This document shows positions 24,535 through 32,558 of a stretch of 64,000 bases of DNA, piece after piece. Within the stretch, counting starts at the first letter, position 1; each line of letters begins with the position of its first letter. The stretch comes from Promethearchaeota archaeon. Its GTDB lineage: Archaea > Asgardarchaeota > Lokiarchaeia > Sigynarchaeales > SOKP01. A model generated the notes under the pieces. The model ran no database searches. It saw only the letters and a list, made by a program, of their open reading frames with translations, and was not told where the DNA came from. The stretch covers positions 9,135-73,134 of the forward strand of contig JAHLWT010000248.1 of the NCBI GenBank assembly GCA_019057775.1, in the 5' to 3' direction. The translations under genes were made by a program, and so were the position numbers.

Positions 24535-24693
24535 ATGAAAGAAGTTACTAGAATATTAAAAAGAAATATCAATACGTTAGTTGATCTAATCAATGAATTT
24601 TTAAGAGAAAATGCTGATAAAAATGCCGAATTGGTTTCCGTTGCTAATTTCGGGTCAGGTAAATATTTAGCATTTCTTCAATATGATGTATGA
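24535..24693 (+). CDS. Small hypothetical protein of 52 residues
   Basis: ATG-started frame with sensible composition: a basic helical N-terminus (MKEVTRILKRNINTLVDLI), then NEFLRENADKNAELVSVANF, ending in FLQYDV. No family recognised and no clear ribosome-binding site, though AAGG lies nine bases upstream. It is about 130 bases downstream of radA in the same direction. Confidence 0.45.
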   Translation: MKEVTRILKRNINTLVDLINEFLRENADKNAELVSVANFGSGKYLAFLQYDV

Positions 24694-25035
24694 TGAATTC
24701 ATTCCTACCATACACACAGAATAAATTCTCACCATATCAGTAATGTTACTGGGTACTATTTGGGTACTATTTTTTTCCCTACCTACGAGCAAGTTGAAAC
24801 TATGTTTATTGGACAATTGGGTGGTTTAACTCGGAAAGAAGAGGAAAAATTGACCGTTGCATTGACGGCGGACCGTTGCGACAGTTGTTTCCTATTTTTA
24901 TAAAAGAAATTTTCCTTTAGCTTAACTTAAGTTAAAGTAATTATATCTTTATGAAAAATTTGAGCTTTTCTTCTAATACTATTCTTTAAACAAATTCCCA
25001 AGCTTAAAAATTAAAGTAGAATAATCTAAAATCTC
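24694..25035. other. Non-coding stretch with short tandem repeats
   Basis: GGGTACTATTT occurs twice in tandem at 24751-24772, and GACCGTTGC twice at 24852 and 24871. One frame stays open to a TAA at about 24903 and reads ...FFPTYEQVETMFIGQ... without a start codon, which could be a gene remnant. I cannot assign it. Confidence 0.4.
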
Positions 25036-25305
25036 TTATTTTGTTTTTAACTGCGCTTTTAACCGTTCGATTTCCTTTTCCTTCTCTTCTAATTTCTTTT
25101 CCTTCTCTTCTAATTCTCGCTCTAATTTCCTTACTTTGATCATATTGCCAACGGCGTATAACTCTTCCTCATCCAAATCTATTCCGCTTTTAAGCGCTAC
25201 TTCTTTTGTAAATTCCATCTCCTCCTTGATTACTTCATTTAAAAGTTCTTTTAAATTTGAAGGTTCAATTTCTCTTGAAAAGATCACTATGATTAAGTAA
25301 AACAT
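25036..25305 (-). CDS. Coiled-coil protein, possibly a fragment
   Basis: 89 residues. The last 35 form a heptad-like coiled coil (KLERELEEKEKKLEEKEKEI, then ERLKAQLK). The first residues are hydrophobic (MFYLIIVIF). The frame remains open for about 20 codons upstream of the ATG without another start, so this could be the tail of a larger decayed gene. Transposases and Rpn-like nucleases often end this way, but nothing catalytic is present here. Confidence 0.45.
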   Translation of the reverse strand: MFYLIIVIFSREIEPSNLKELLNEVIKEEMEFTKEVALKSGIDLDEEELYAVGNMIKVRKLERELEEKEKKLEEKEKEIERLKAQLKTK

Positions 25306-25402
25306 ACAATTTTGGATTTTTAAAAATTGGGATAATGATATTTTTAGAGGTATATCTCAAAGTGTATCAATTCTAAATTTAGATAGACTATAGTAAAATG
25401 AA

Positions 25403-25558
25403 TTAAACAAACTCCAAATTATAATTATCTTCTTTTGACAACTTCTTGACAATATAACATTTTGAACAATAAATAAAAAAAAATTTCTTTTTCGGTTTAT
25501 AGTTTTTGGACCTTTTAAATTTCTTATTTCCACAAAAACTACATTTTACATAATCCAT
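25403..25558 (-). CDS. Mini zinc-ribbon protein of 51 residues
   Basis: The frame from the ATG at 25558 to TAA at 25403 encodes MDYVKCSFCGNKKF..., then FIYCSKCYIVKKL. CSFC and CSKC are 21 residues apart, a complete four-Cys zinc ribbon, and the chain is rich in Lys. Such small basic ribbons usually bind nucleic acid. Length is below common gene-calling cut-offs. Confidence 0.6.
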   Translation of the reverse strand: MDYVKCSFCGNKKFKRSKNYKPKKKFFFIYCSKCYIVKKLSKEDNYNLEFV

Positions 25559-25748
25559 TATGCTTTCACCATTTTAAATGGCTCCCATTTCAATTTTTAT
25601 TACAACTTAACTCTTTAAAAAAAATAAATATTTATGAAGATATAATTATCAAGATTCCTAAAGAAATTAAGGAAGAATTCGATAAAAAAGGTTTACATGA
25701 TCTCACATAATCCAAGTATTAAAATAAAGAAATAAATTTTAATTTAAA
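25559..25748. other. Short intergenic stretch with a possible gene relic
   Basis: Plus-strand codons 25636-25710 read EDIIIKIPKEIKEEFDKKGL and end at TAA without a start codon. This looks like the DNA-binding N-terminus of a small antitoxin-like or ribbon-helix-helix protein, but it is too short to assign. Confidence 0.25.
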
Positions 25749-26822
25749 TTATATGCTTGATACATTCTTTCTCTTGTGGTAGATGACAATGGCCACTAAT
25801 CCAGCTATAGGAATTCCTATTCCTGCAATTAAAGCTATTGTTGCATCTTGCGGAATGGAATACTCAAGTGCGCTCTGTGGGTTCTGAGTGCCATTTATGA
25901 TAACATCATCATCGTCGATAACCGGGTCTTCTTCAGGGGGGAAAGGATCAGGATCATTCGGATCGATAATTTTTGAAATCTGTCCTTTTTCGATAACTCC
26001 AAACGCAACGTTCACACACTCTACATCAGATCCAATAAGAATCAATATCTCAAAGGTATAGATCCCTTCACCTGCCGTACCAAAATGATATTCCATATAG
26101 CTTAGTGTGATGTTCTCAAAGATTTTAAACACAATCTGAGAAGGGTCCCATACCACATGATCCATTGACACTCTGGAATGTTCCAAAGAAAGTGATATTG
26201 TTGAAACCCGTTCGATAATGAATTTATAATATTTATCTGTCTTTAAATACAATCTGAACTCAAATTTGTTCCCTGATTTAAATTTCGTAATATTCTTATA
26301 GATAATTGTATCGTCAGGGCTGATTCTGTCCTGGAGCACTTCATCTCCTTTTTCAATTTTGATATGGATATTAAGATTTTCGGTGAGTATGGCTTCGAAT
26401 ATAAAGGTATAATTACCTGTAATGGCTACTCCGTATGGAATTTTCCGAGAATCATCTTGAACCATATCTTTCTCATGGGTAATATCAAACTTATCTCCTT
26501 CAGGATCAATAATCGAAATGAGCACATCACATTCATGAGGAGTGACAATTTTAACAAAAATATGATAGTAATACGGTTTTTCAAGTTCAATATTGGAGTC
26601 AAATGTAAGGATTGAGTCGGTTACTGTAAATGTATATACGTTATCCATAAGTACATTTTCATAAGAATTGGAATGTATTAGATTATCTATGTCAGTATTC
26701 TGCCTCGAAGACCTTATGTTAGGAGTAATACATCCCAGTAATCCAGTTAATATCATTAAGCAGAACACAACTAAAAGTACAAACTTCCTTTTGCGATTAA
26801 GTCTCTCTCCTTTAATATCCAT
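25749..26822 (-). CDS. Secreted membrane-anchored protein of unknown function
   Basis: 357 residues. A signal peptide or anchor (KRKFVLLVVFCLMILTGLLG) ends near a Cys, so lipid modification is possible. The exposed part is beta-rich in repeats of a PPC-like or jelly-roll style (PYYHIFVKIVTPHECDVLISIIDPEGD, then GNYTFIFEAIL), which suggests extracellular bacterial-type pre-peptidase-like domains, but I am not certain. An acidic Pro/Asp linker precedes a C-terminal helix (ATIALIAGIGIPIAGLVAIVIY) and a basic tail. The start overlaps the upstream zinc-protein gene by 11 bases, so they are likely co-transcribed. Confidence 0.7.
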   Translation of the reverse strand: MDIKGERLNRKRKFVLLVVFCLMILTGLLGCITPNIRSSRQNTDIDNLIHSNSYENVLMDNVYTFTVTDSILTFDSNIELEKPYYYHIFVKIVTPHECDVLISIIDPEGDKFDITHEKDMVQDDSRKIPYGVAITGNYTFIFEAILTENLNIHIKIEKGDEVLQDRISPDDTIIYKNITKFKSGNKFEFRLYLKTDKYYKFIIERVSTISLSLEHSRVSMDHVVWDPSQIVFKIFENITLSYMEYHFGTAGEGIYTFEILILIGSDVECVNVAFGVIEKGQISKIIDPNDPDPFPPEEDPVIDDDDVIINGTQNPQSALEYSIPQDATIALIAGIGIPIAGLVAIVIYHKRKNVSSI

Positions 26823-27129
26823 ACACCTTTAATCCTTTGAACTCAGATACTAATCCTTTAACATTCTCGCATCTATCAAACTCCACACAGGTAAAGCACG
26901 GTTGGTCGGTCCAAAAATAAGCTGGTTGATTGTTCTTATCTATGATTAATATAGGGAAGCTATTACGTGAACAAACTAAAGCAGAATTACTAATTGATCC
27001 CCGTTTTGGTAAGGCGTATGATAATCCACATATTTCACATTTCGCAAACCTTTTGTAGTTCTGAGTCTTAAAGATTGAAATCGTACAATCACAATTAGGG
27101 CATATTCCTATTTCATCTAGTTTTCTCAT
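26812..27129 (-). CDS. Stand-alone topoisomerase-I-like zinc-domain protein
   Basis: 105 residues with four Cys pairs or near pairs: CPNC, CEIC, a single Cys in ALVC, and CFTC...C. The stretch CEICGLSYALPKRGSISNS resembles the C-terminal zinc domain of the type IA topoisomerase in this same window (CKTYLSVPKRGRIQL at about 60650). The second half (ILIIDKNNQPAYFWTDQPC) also follows that domain. So this is probably a free-standing version of the topoisomerase zinc module. It overlaps a membrane-anchored protein gene by 11 bases, an odd pairing. Nucleic-acid binding is likely. Confidence 0.7.
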   Translation of the reverse strand: MRKLDEIGICPNCDCTISIFKTQNYKRFAKCEICGLSYALPKRGSISNSALVCSRNSFPILIIDKNNQPAYFWTDQPCFTCVEFDRCENVKGLVSEFKGLKVYGY

Positions 27130-27232
27130 AAATATTACACTATATTTGTTTTACCGTTACAGTATTCTCAACTTATTTAAAAGAAAAAAATCTCAATTTT
27201 TTGTTTAAAAGTAATCACTGTCACTATTTAGT

Positions 27233-27448
27233 ATGATATTTGATTATTTTGACGTGTTTGAACAATCAATCGAATTTCTAATGGCATTAGGATCTATTGT
27301 AGGAATGCTTGGGGTAATCATTGGCCTACTGGGATGGCTATTTCTAGGCCAGTTTAAACGCCATAGGATGATCGGGGTAATTATCGTTTCTGTTATCTTA
27401 TTGGCGGTATGTGGCTTGAATACAGGAATGCGCTATTTTAGAATTTAG
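27233..27448 (+). CDS. Small two-helix membrane protein
   Basis: 71 residues with two membrane helices (IVGMLGVIIGLLGWLFLG and GVIIVSVILLAVCGLN) joined by a basic turn (QFKRHRM). ATG start. It is convergent with the next membrane gene, with 16 bases between the stops. Function unknown. Confidence 0.55.
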   Translation: MIFDYFDVFEQSIEFLMALGSIVGMLGVIIGLLGWLFLGQFKRHRMIGVIIVSVILLAVCGLNTGMRYFRI

Positions 27449-27464
27449 AAAAAAAGATTTTTTG

Positions 27465-27857
27465 TTAATAATATCCACTTCCACTTCCAGTAGTATCTGG
27501 TCCAGCAATAGGAACTCCAAAAAAATTAATTACTGCTCCTGTACACCAAGCTCCGATCCATAGTAAGACTACACCAACTACTATCGGACGTAGGGCACTA
27601 CTACGTTTTAGAAAAATGCCGATAATAGCATAAATGAAGCAGAAACTCCCGCCGGTAATACAAATATTTCCTATTCCATTGATTACAATTGAAAACGCTT
27701 CCCCTATCTGATATCTTAACGGCATGATAATAAATGGAGATATTATAAATACAAAAATCGCAATCCCAACAAAGGTATTTATTATTAAGCCCTTTTTTTC
27801 TTTTTCCAGCGTGTAGACTTTTTTTCGTGACATACCATTTCCTAGCATCAAATACAT
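27465..27857 (-). CDS. Small four-helix membrane protein
   Basis: 130 residues. Four hydrophobic helices follow a basic cytoplasmic N-terminus (MSRKKVYTLEKEKKG after a possible alternative Met at residue 9, position 27833). The N-terminal MYLMLGNG may be an over-extension. The C-terminus is Gly/Ser-rich (TTGSGSGYY). No family recognised. Probably a lineage-specific membrane protein. Confidence 0.6.
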   Translation of the reverse strand: MYLMLGNGMSRKKVYTLEKEKKGLIINTFVGIAIFVFIISPFIIMPLRYQIGEAFSIVINGIGNICITGGSFCFIYAIIGIFLKRSSALRPIVVGVVLLWIGAWCTGAVINFFGVPIAGPDTTGSGSGYY

Positions 27858-28013
27858 TTAAAGAAAAAAAGAAGTCTGCCGTTCTTTAGTTTTTATTTAA
27901 AAATATATGACAAAGAATTAATCTATGATGCATAGAGAGGTGAGAAGTTTATTCCCATTAAATTTCCCTTTTATTATCTCTTTCTAAAAATTACAAACAA
28001 TTACATATTTACG

Positions 28014-28298
28014 TTGGGTATAATATTATTTATTAGCCAAATATTCATAGGGTTTTTCTCAAAATTGCCTTCCCCCTACCGTTGTCCTGCCTGTAATTCA
28101 AAGGATATAATTGAGTACAAAGAGACTATTGAATGTACTAAATGTAATTTAGAATTTTTTAAAGAATATTTAGGAGAAATTGATCCTGAAAACCAGCTTT
28201 CTGCCAAAGAATTACATGGTATAGTCGGAGCTTTTGATGAACATGATAGGATGAAATTGCAGAAGGATCTTAAAGACGATCGTTCTGATAATGATTAG
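28014..28298 (+). CDS. Membrane-tethered zinc-ribbon protein
   Basis: 94 residues from a TTG start. A short hydrophobic N-terminus (GIILFISQIFIGFF) is followed by a zinc ribbon: CPAC at about 24-27 and CTKC at about 41-44. The rest is acidic. TTG is the only usable start in this frame, since no ATG lies upstream. A regulatory or adaptor role is possible. I do not recognise a named family. Confidence 0.6.
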   Translation: MGIILFISQIFIGFFSKLPSPYRCPACNSKDIIEYKETIECTKCNLEFFKEYLGEIDPENQLSAKELHGIVGAFDEHDRMKLQKDLKDDRSDND

Positions 28299-28525
28299 GA
28301 AGAACAAGATTATTACGAAACTTAATTTTTCATTTTTTTATTTAAATAGATTCAGCTGATCCTGTATTCACCACTATAAAGGTGAATTATGAAGTTAAAG
28401 TTTTTTAAGGCGTTATTTCAGCTCTATCATCAAATAAGAGGCTGGTAATACAAATCTATCTGAATCTATAAATTTCCTTTTTTTTATTTTTTTTTAATAA
28501 GCATAGCACTTAACATATTTTAATT

Positions 28526-29626
28526 ATGGGAGTTAAATTACAAGAAATAATAAATCGTAAAAAAGTTGAATTCCAAAAATTAGCAGGTAAAATTATCGCT
28601 GTAGATGCTCCCAATATCATAATAAGTCTTTTTACCTTTTCTCGAAAGAATCCTGATGGAACGTACGGGGGATTAATCTTGGATCGGACTCAAAGACCAA
28701 TCTCTCATCTTTACAACCTATTATATCGAGTTAATTTCTTCTATTCTAAAAAGATGTTCCCGGTATTTGTTTTTGATGGAAAAGTCTCGGAGTTAAAAAG
28801 AATAATTACCAAGGATTTGCTTAAAGATTTCTTATTTACAAAAAAATGGTATGAAGAAGCACTGAATCATGGAAGGCGAAATGTAGCACGAGAGATCGCA
28901 TTAAGCAAGGAATATCTATGGCAAAATATTATCAAGGAATCAAAGCAGTTGTTAGGAGCACTTGGAGTTCCTTGTATAGAATCTCCTGGAGCAGCAGAAG
29001 CACAATGTGCTCATTTAGTAAAAAAAGGTATTGTTCATTTTTCAAATTCTCAAGATTTTGATTCCTTACTATTTGGCTGTCCACATCTCATTCAGAATCT
29101 TTCCAAATCTTTACGGAGGAAAATACACGGAAAATGGAGGTATGAGAAAATAAGACCCCTTGTTACTAATTTAAGAAGTAATTTAAAAATGTTAGGTATT
29201 TCATTATTTCAGTTAGTCGACCTCTCACTTATGATCGGCACAGATTACTTTCCAGGTGTGACTCAGATTGGTCCGAAAAAAGGGTTAAAATTTATTAAAC
29301 AGTATATGACCATCGAAAATATTATTTCAGCTGAGAGTAAGAATTATGATTTTAGTCAATTAACAAGTGATATCATTAAACAAGTAAGGAAGATCTTTTT
29401 ATTTCCTGAAGTGAATGAAAAAGAAACGGATTTCTTTTGGAGTCTTCCCCATAAAACCCAAGTACTTTCTTTATTATGTGAGGAGCATTTTCTAAACAAG
29501 GAAAGAGTCTCTAATAATTTAGATAAATTAGAAGTATCTTATGTGAAATGTAGGAATTTTTTTATTCATGAAAAAGGAAGTAGGAAATTACATCAGCTTA
29601 CTATTAATAAAATCTCCTTCAACTGA
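28526..29626 (+). CDS. XPG/FEN1-family nuclease with one catalytic Glu replaced
   Basis: 366 residues. FEN1 trims 5' flaps in Okazaki fragment processing and base-excision repair. The N-terminus MGVKLQEIINRK and AVDAPNII (first metal Asp) match, as do VFDGK, NSQDFDSLLFG (Asp177, Asp179) and IGTDYFPG. The Glu pair normally written ExE in PxExEAQ reads PGAAEAQ: Ala156 stands where the first Glu is expected and only Glu158 remains. The difference could be a single base (GAA to GCA). The C-terminus QLTINKISF is near, but not quite, a PCNA-binding box. It may be a paralogue with altered activity rather than the main FEN1. Confidence 0.88.
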   Translation: MGVKLQEIINRKKVEFQKLAGKIIAVDAPNIIISLFTFSRKNPDGTYGGLILDRTQRPISHLYNLLYRVNFFYSKKMFPVFVFDGKVSELKRIITKDLLKDFLFTKKWYEEALNHGRRNVAREIALSKEYLWQNIIKESKQLLGALGVPCIESPGAAEAQCAHLVKKGIVHFSNSQDFDSLLFGCPHLIQNLSKSLRRKIHGKWRYEKIRPLVTNLRSNLKMLGISLFQLVDLSLMIGTDYFPGVTQIGPKKGLKFIKQYMTIENIISAESKNYDFSQLTSDIIKQVRKIFLFPEVNEKETDFFWSLPHKTQVLSLLCEEHFLNKERVSNNLDKLEVSYVKCRNFFIHEKGSRKLHQLTINKISFN

Positions 29627-29835
29627 ATTAGTTTTCACTTAAATTTGATTGAAGAAACACTTAAATATACATCAGAAATAACTATTTATTAAATTTTTGG
29701 GTCATTATAGAAGGCAAATTTAAATTTAGAACATAACTTTTTTCTGAAAAAGGTAGTAATAGAACTTTAAATATTTAGGAATATAAAACAATTCTAATAA
29801 AAATGAAATTTAAAAAAATTTAAGAGTGATAAACA

Positions 29836-30387
29836 ATGGGACGTGGCGGAACAGCTTTAGGGATAATAGGGATAATCCTTGTGGCAGGATCGATTGGATT
29901 TACATTTGTAGTTTGGAATGGTCAAAATACCACTAATAATTTGCCAAGGCCTATAGTTGTAGGAATATGGGATGCGCTTGATGAAAATGAAGATTTTGCT
30001 CCTCATAATTTAATGAATGATTGGCTTTTTGAATTTGGAGCTCATAACTTGAGTAATACTGACTATGTTTCTATTTCAAACATGAATACTCGTATTACAT
30101 TATTAAAATCTGGTTGGTATCGAATTCACCTCTCTGTGATATTAGCGGGTATTAGTCCTTCTAGCATTTATGTGATAACAATTTTTAAAGATGGTGCTGT
30201 CGAATTTTATCTTCATCGGTATGAGACACTAGCAACTAGTGTTGCATGGTATTATAATATTGATTCATCTGCGTTTGTATATAGTAATGGTACAAATTAT
30301 ATAGAAATTAGTGGATCTGCTAATGACGATTTTCAGATTTCTATCGATTTATATAATCAATTAAGTATTGAATATGTAGTTTTATAG
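29836..30387 (+). CDS. Secreted C1q/TNF-like jelly-roll protein
   Basis: 183 residues. The N-terminus MGRGGTALGIIGIILVAG is a hydrophobic anchor of a type I associate with Lokiarchaeal surface proteins. The rest has the C1q/TNF pattern: TRITLLKSGWYRIHLSVILAG (strand with conserved Gly-Trp-Tyr), a SIYVITIFKDG strand, and the closing FQISIDLYNQLSIEYVVL. In eukaryotes and bacteria such domains form trimers that bind ligands outside the cell. It stands alone with 200 bases of AT-rich sequence upstream. Extracellular location is inferred from the N-terminal helix. Confidence 0.72.
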   Translation: MGRGGTALGIIGIILVAGSIGFTFVVWNGQNTTNNLPRPIVVGIWDALDENEDFAPHNLMNDWLFEFGAHNLSNTDYVSISNMNTRITLLKSGWYRIHLSVILAGISPSSIYVITIFKDGAVEFYLHRYETLATSVAWYYNIDSSAFVYSNGTNYIEISGSANDDFQISIDLYNQLSIEYVVL

Positions 30388-30572
30388 CGTAAGATTTTTA
30401 ATAATTAACTTTCTATTTTTGTTTTTCTTTTTTTCTTTCTTCTTAAAATTTCTTTCAACTGAATTCTCTCTTACCGAATAAAATAAATCCACGTTTTTTG
30501 TTTATATTAAAATAAATATATTTATTTCATCATAATTCAACGATTAATAATCAACTTTAAAGTAAAATTCTT

Positions 30573-31154
30573 ATGACACAAGCTTTAAAAAATCAAGATT
30601 ATGAATCTCGTCAAGATTCTGAACACGGCATTAGAAAACGTCAGGTTCAAGCAGAGTATAACAAAATCATCCTTAATTATCTCTTCCGTAATGTTGCCTT
30701 CATTAACCAGAAAGGGAAAATTCGCGCTATACCTAAGATTATTCAAAGAGAAATGAGCAGTAAGTTAAAAATCGAGGTTAAAACTATTGATAAGGTTATA
30801 AATAGGTTTTTGGGTGTTCTTGTTCATATTAAACGGTTTGTAGAAGACAACGGACATTTTGGATATTCAAAAAACCAAACCATTTTAGTACAATCATATC
30901 TACACAAGCTATATCGATTAGCTCCTGTGTTCGATTTCAAAAGAGCGAGAGAAAATGCTAAGATCCTGAGAAGAAAGTTAAATGTTCATTACTTTTGGCC
31001 TCGAGTGTCTACCCAAGTGGCTGTGGTTCTTTATATTACAGATAAGTTAGATTCGACCCAAGAGAAAAAAATGCTTCAAACTAATTTGAGAACTTTCTGT
31101 AATTGCTCCGCTTATGCGTTCCACAGAACTCGTAATAAATTAGGAGTAAACTAA
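30573..31154 (+). CDS. Hypothetical basic protein, possibly with a cyclin-like (TFB-type) fold
   Basis: 193 basic residues without Cys pairs at the N-terminus. The C-terminal part (WPRVSTQVAVVLYITDKL, then NCSAYAFHRTRNKLGV) resembles the end of a TFB cyclin repeat, where a helix pair is followed by a recognition helix with IRxRxKEL. The preceding region (YSKNQTILVQSYLHKLYRLAP) could be the first helices of the same fold. No zinc ribbon is present. This is a weak structural guess. A DNA-binding regulator is the likeliest role. Confidence 0.55.
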   Translation: MTQALKNQDYESRQDSEHGIRKRQVQAEYNKIILNYLFRNVAFINQKGKIRAIPKIIQREMSSKLKIEVKTIDKVINRFLGVLVHIKRFVEDNGHFGYSKNQTILVQSYLHKLYRLAPVFDFKRARENAKILRRKLNVHYFWPRVSTQVAVVLYITDKLDSTQEKKMLQTNLRTFCNCSAYAFHRTRNKLGVN

Positions 31155-31242
31155 TATTTATGTCAAATATTCCAATTATAGCTAAAATTATTCGTTTCCT
31201 TTTTTTTTCAAGGTTATTTTTTTCATTAATTTTTTTTTTCCT

Positions 31243-31250
31243 TTATATAT
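31243..31250 (+). promoter_or_regulatory. TATA-like element upstream of the roadblock/GTPase operon
   Basis: TTATATAT in CTTTATATATTTTA lies about 55 bases before the ATG at 31300. Transcription would begin about 25 bases downstream, leaving a short leader that contains AAAAGG six bases before the ATG. Confidence 0.45.
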
Positions 31251-31299
31251 TTTAGATATAAATTCACTCTAACAAAATTACAATCTTAAAAGGAAAAAA

Positions 31300-31848
31300 A
31301 TGATCACAAAAATACCAAGAGTGTTGTATGAAAATGAAATTACTGTAGTATTAGATGATATAAGATACAATTACGGAAAACTCACAAGAAAGGGATATAT
31401 TTATGGTCTCATCGCTATAGATCAAGACGCAAAAATCATCGCAATTGATTCTCGGTTTGATCGGAAATTGAATTACTGGGACTTAAGCTCCATTGGGGCG
31501 GCGCTTTACGGAGTAGCTAAGCAAGGGCAAGATTTTTTTGAGACAGAATCATTAGAACGTGCTACAATCATCTACAGTGATATGCGTTTATTTGTAAAAT
31601 CAATTGGAAAAGTGGAATTACAAAAAAAAGGTAAACGCGACATTTTAATTGTGCTTCTCACCGATAATGATGTTAATCTTGGAGTTATATTCCTTCAGAT
31701 GAATAAATTTGCTCAGAGTATAAAAGAAGGAATTGAGCGTAATGATTCCATGAAGAAGACTCTTAGAATGTCAGAGCAAGAACTCAAAAAACATATCAAA
31801 GACCTTAAAAAAGAGATTTTTTCAGAGAAAATCGGTACAATTTCATAA
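31300..31848 (+). CDS. Roadblock/LC7-like protein
   Basis: 182 residues. The middle fits a roadblock/LC7 fold: a strand pair around YIYGLIAIDQDAKIIAIDSRFD, a long helix (SSIGAALYGVAKQGQDFF), then RATIIYSDMRLFVKSIGK and DILIVLLTDNDVNLGVIFLQM. A charged coiled tail follows (RMSEQELKKHIKDLKKEI). Roadblock proteins act with small GTPases: MglB is the GAP of MglA, and eukaryotic relatives sit in Ragulator and dynein. The next gene, 22 bases on, is such a GTPase, which supports the call. Fold is inferred from pattern and context. Confidence 0.72.
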   Translation: MITKIPRVLYENEITVVLDDIRYNYGKLTRKGYIYGLIAIDQDAKIIAIDSRFDRKLNYWDLSSIGAALYGVAKQGQDFFETESLERATIIYSDMRLFVKSIGKVELQKKGKRDILIVLLTDNDVNLGVIFLQMNKFAQSIKEGIERNDSMKKTLRMSEQELKKHIKDLKKEIFSEKIGTIS

Positions 31849-31870
31849 CTTCAGTACAGGTGAGCCGTAA

Positions 31871-32521
31871 ATGTTAGAGCAGAGGGTTTTAGATAGGGAA
31901 AAAGCTGAACTAAGTGAAAAATTTGATTTTAGTGATTCAGAGAACATGATCCAGTTTAAAATTGTATATTGGGGCCCTGGAGAGAGTGGAAAGACTACAA
32001 ACTTCTTTCGGTTACGGGAAAAGTTCGATCTTTTAAAACTGAATAGAGGATATTCAATTGAGACAACTGAAGGGAGAACTTTATGGGAGGATTCATTATA
32101 TCTCTTGTTTAAATTCAAATTAAAAGGAGATAGATATAATATCATCTGTCACGTAGTAACGTGTACCGGGCAGGAACGTTTCTTGAGTACAAGAGAATAC
32201 GTAATAGACGGAGCAGATGGGATCATCTTTGTGGGGGATTCAGATCCAGAGAAATTAGAACAGAATAAACGTAGCTTCCGGGAATTGATAAGTTTTGCAA
32301 AGCCTAAAAAAATACCTTATTTAGTTCAGCTCAATAAAAGAGATCTAAAAAATGCAGTACCAGTTAAGGAATTTAAGAAATATCTTGGGCTTCCGTTTGA
32401 AGAAAAAACCCCGGAGGATCAATATATTGTATATCCCACAGAAGCATTACAAGGAAAAAATGTGGTAGAATGTTTTAAAGATCTCATACTTCAAGTGCTA
32501 TACAATTACTTTCAACATTAA
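31871..32521 (+). CDS. MglA/Ras-superfamily small GTPase
   Basis: 216 residues. The P-loop is GPGESGKTT (residues about 37-45), the switch II region reads TCTGQERF in place of DTPGQERF, and the NKRD (G4) motif is in LVQLNKRDL. The order and the long insert before switch II fit MglA and the Asgard Arf/Gtr-like GTPases. A GGTGAG ribosome-binding site precedes the ATG. With the roadblock protein upstream it resembles the MglA-MglB switch that sets polarity in bacteria and the Rag-Ragulator modules of eukaryotes. The replaced Asp of DxxG may alter nucleotide hydrolysis. The partner downstream is unknown. Confidence 0.88.
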   Translation: MLEQRVLDREKAELSEKFDFSDSENMIQFKIVYWGPGESGKTTNFFRLREKFDLLKLNRGYSIETTEGRTLWEDSLYLLFKFKLKGDRYNIICHVVTCTGQERFLSTREYVIDGADGIIFVGDSDPEKLEQNKRSFRELISFAKPKKIPYLVQLNKRDLKNAVPVKEFKKYLGLPFEEKTPEDQYIVYPTEALQGKNVVECFKDLILQVLYNYFQH

Positions 32522-32558
32522 TTTTTATTTTTATCATATTTTTGAGGTAAAAGAAGCA

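Noticed and set aside
28389..28448. ATG-started frame of 19 residues before the FEN1-like gene
   Set aside because: Too short to support and has no recognisable feature or ribosome-binding site.
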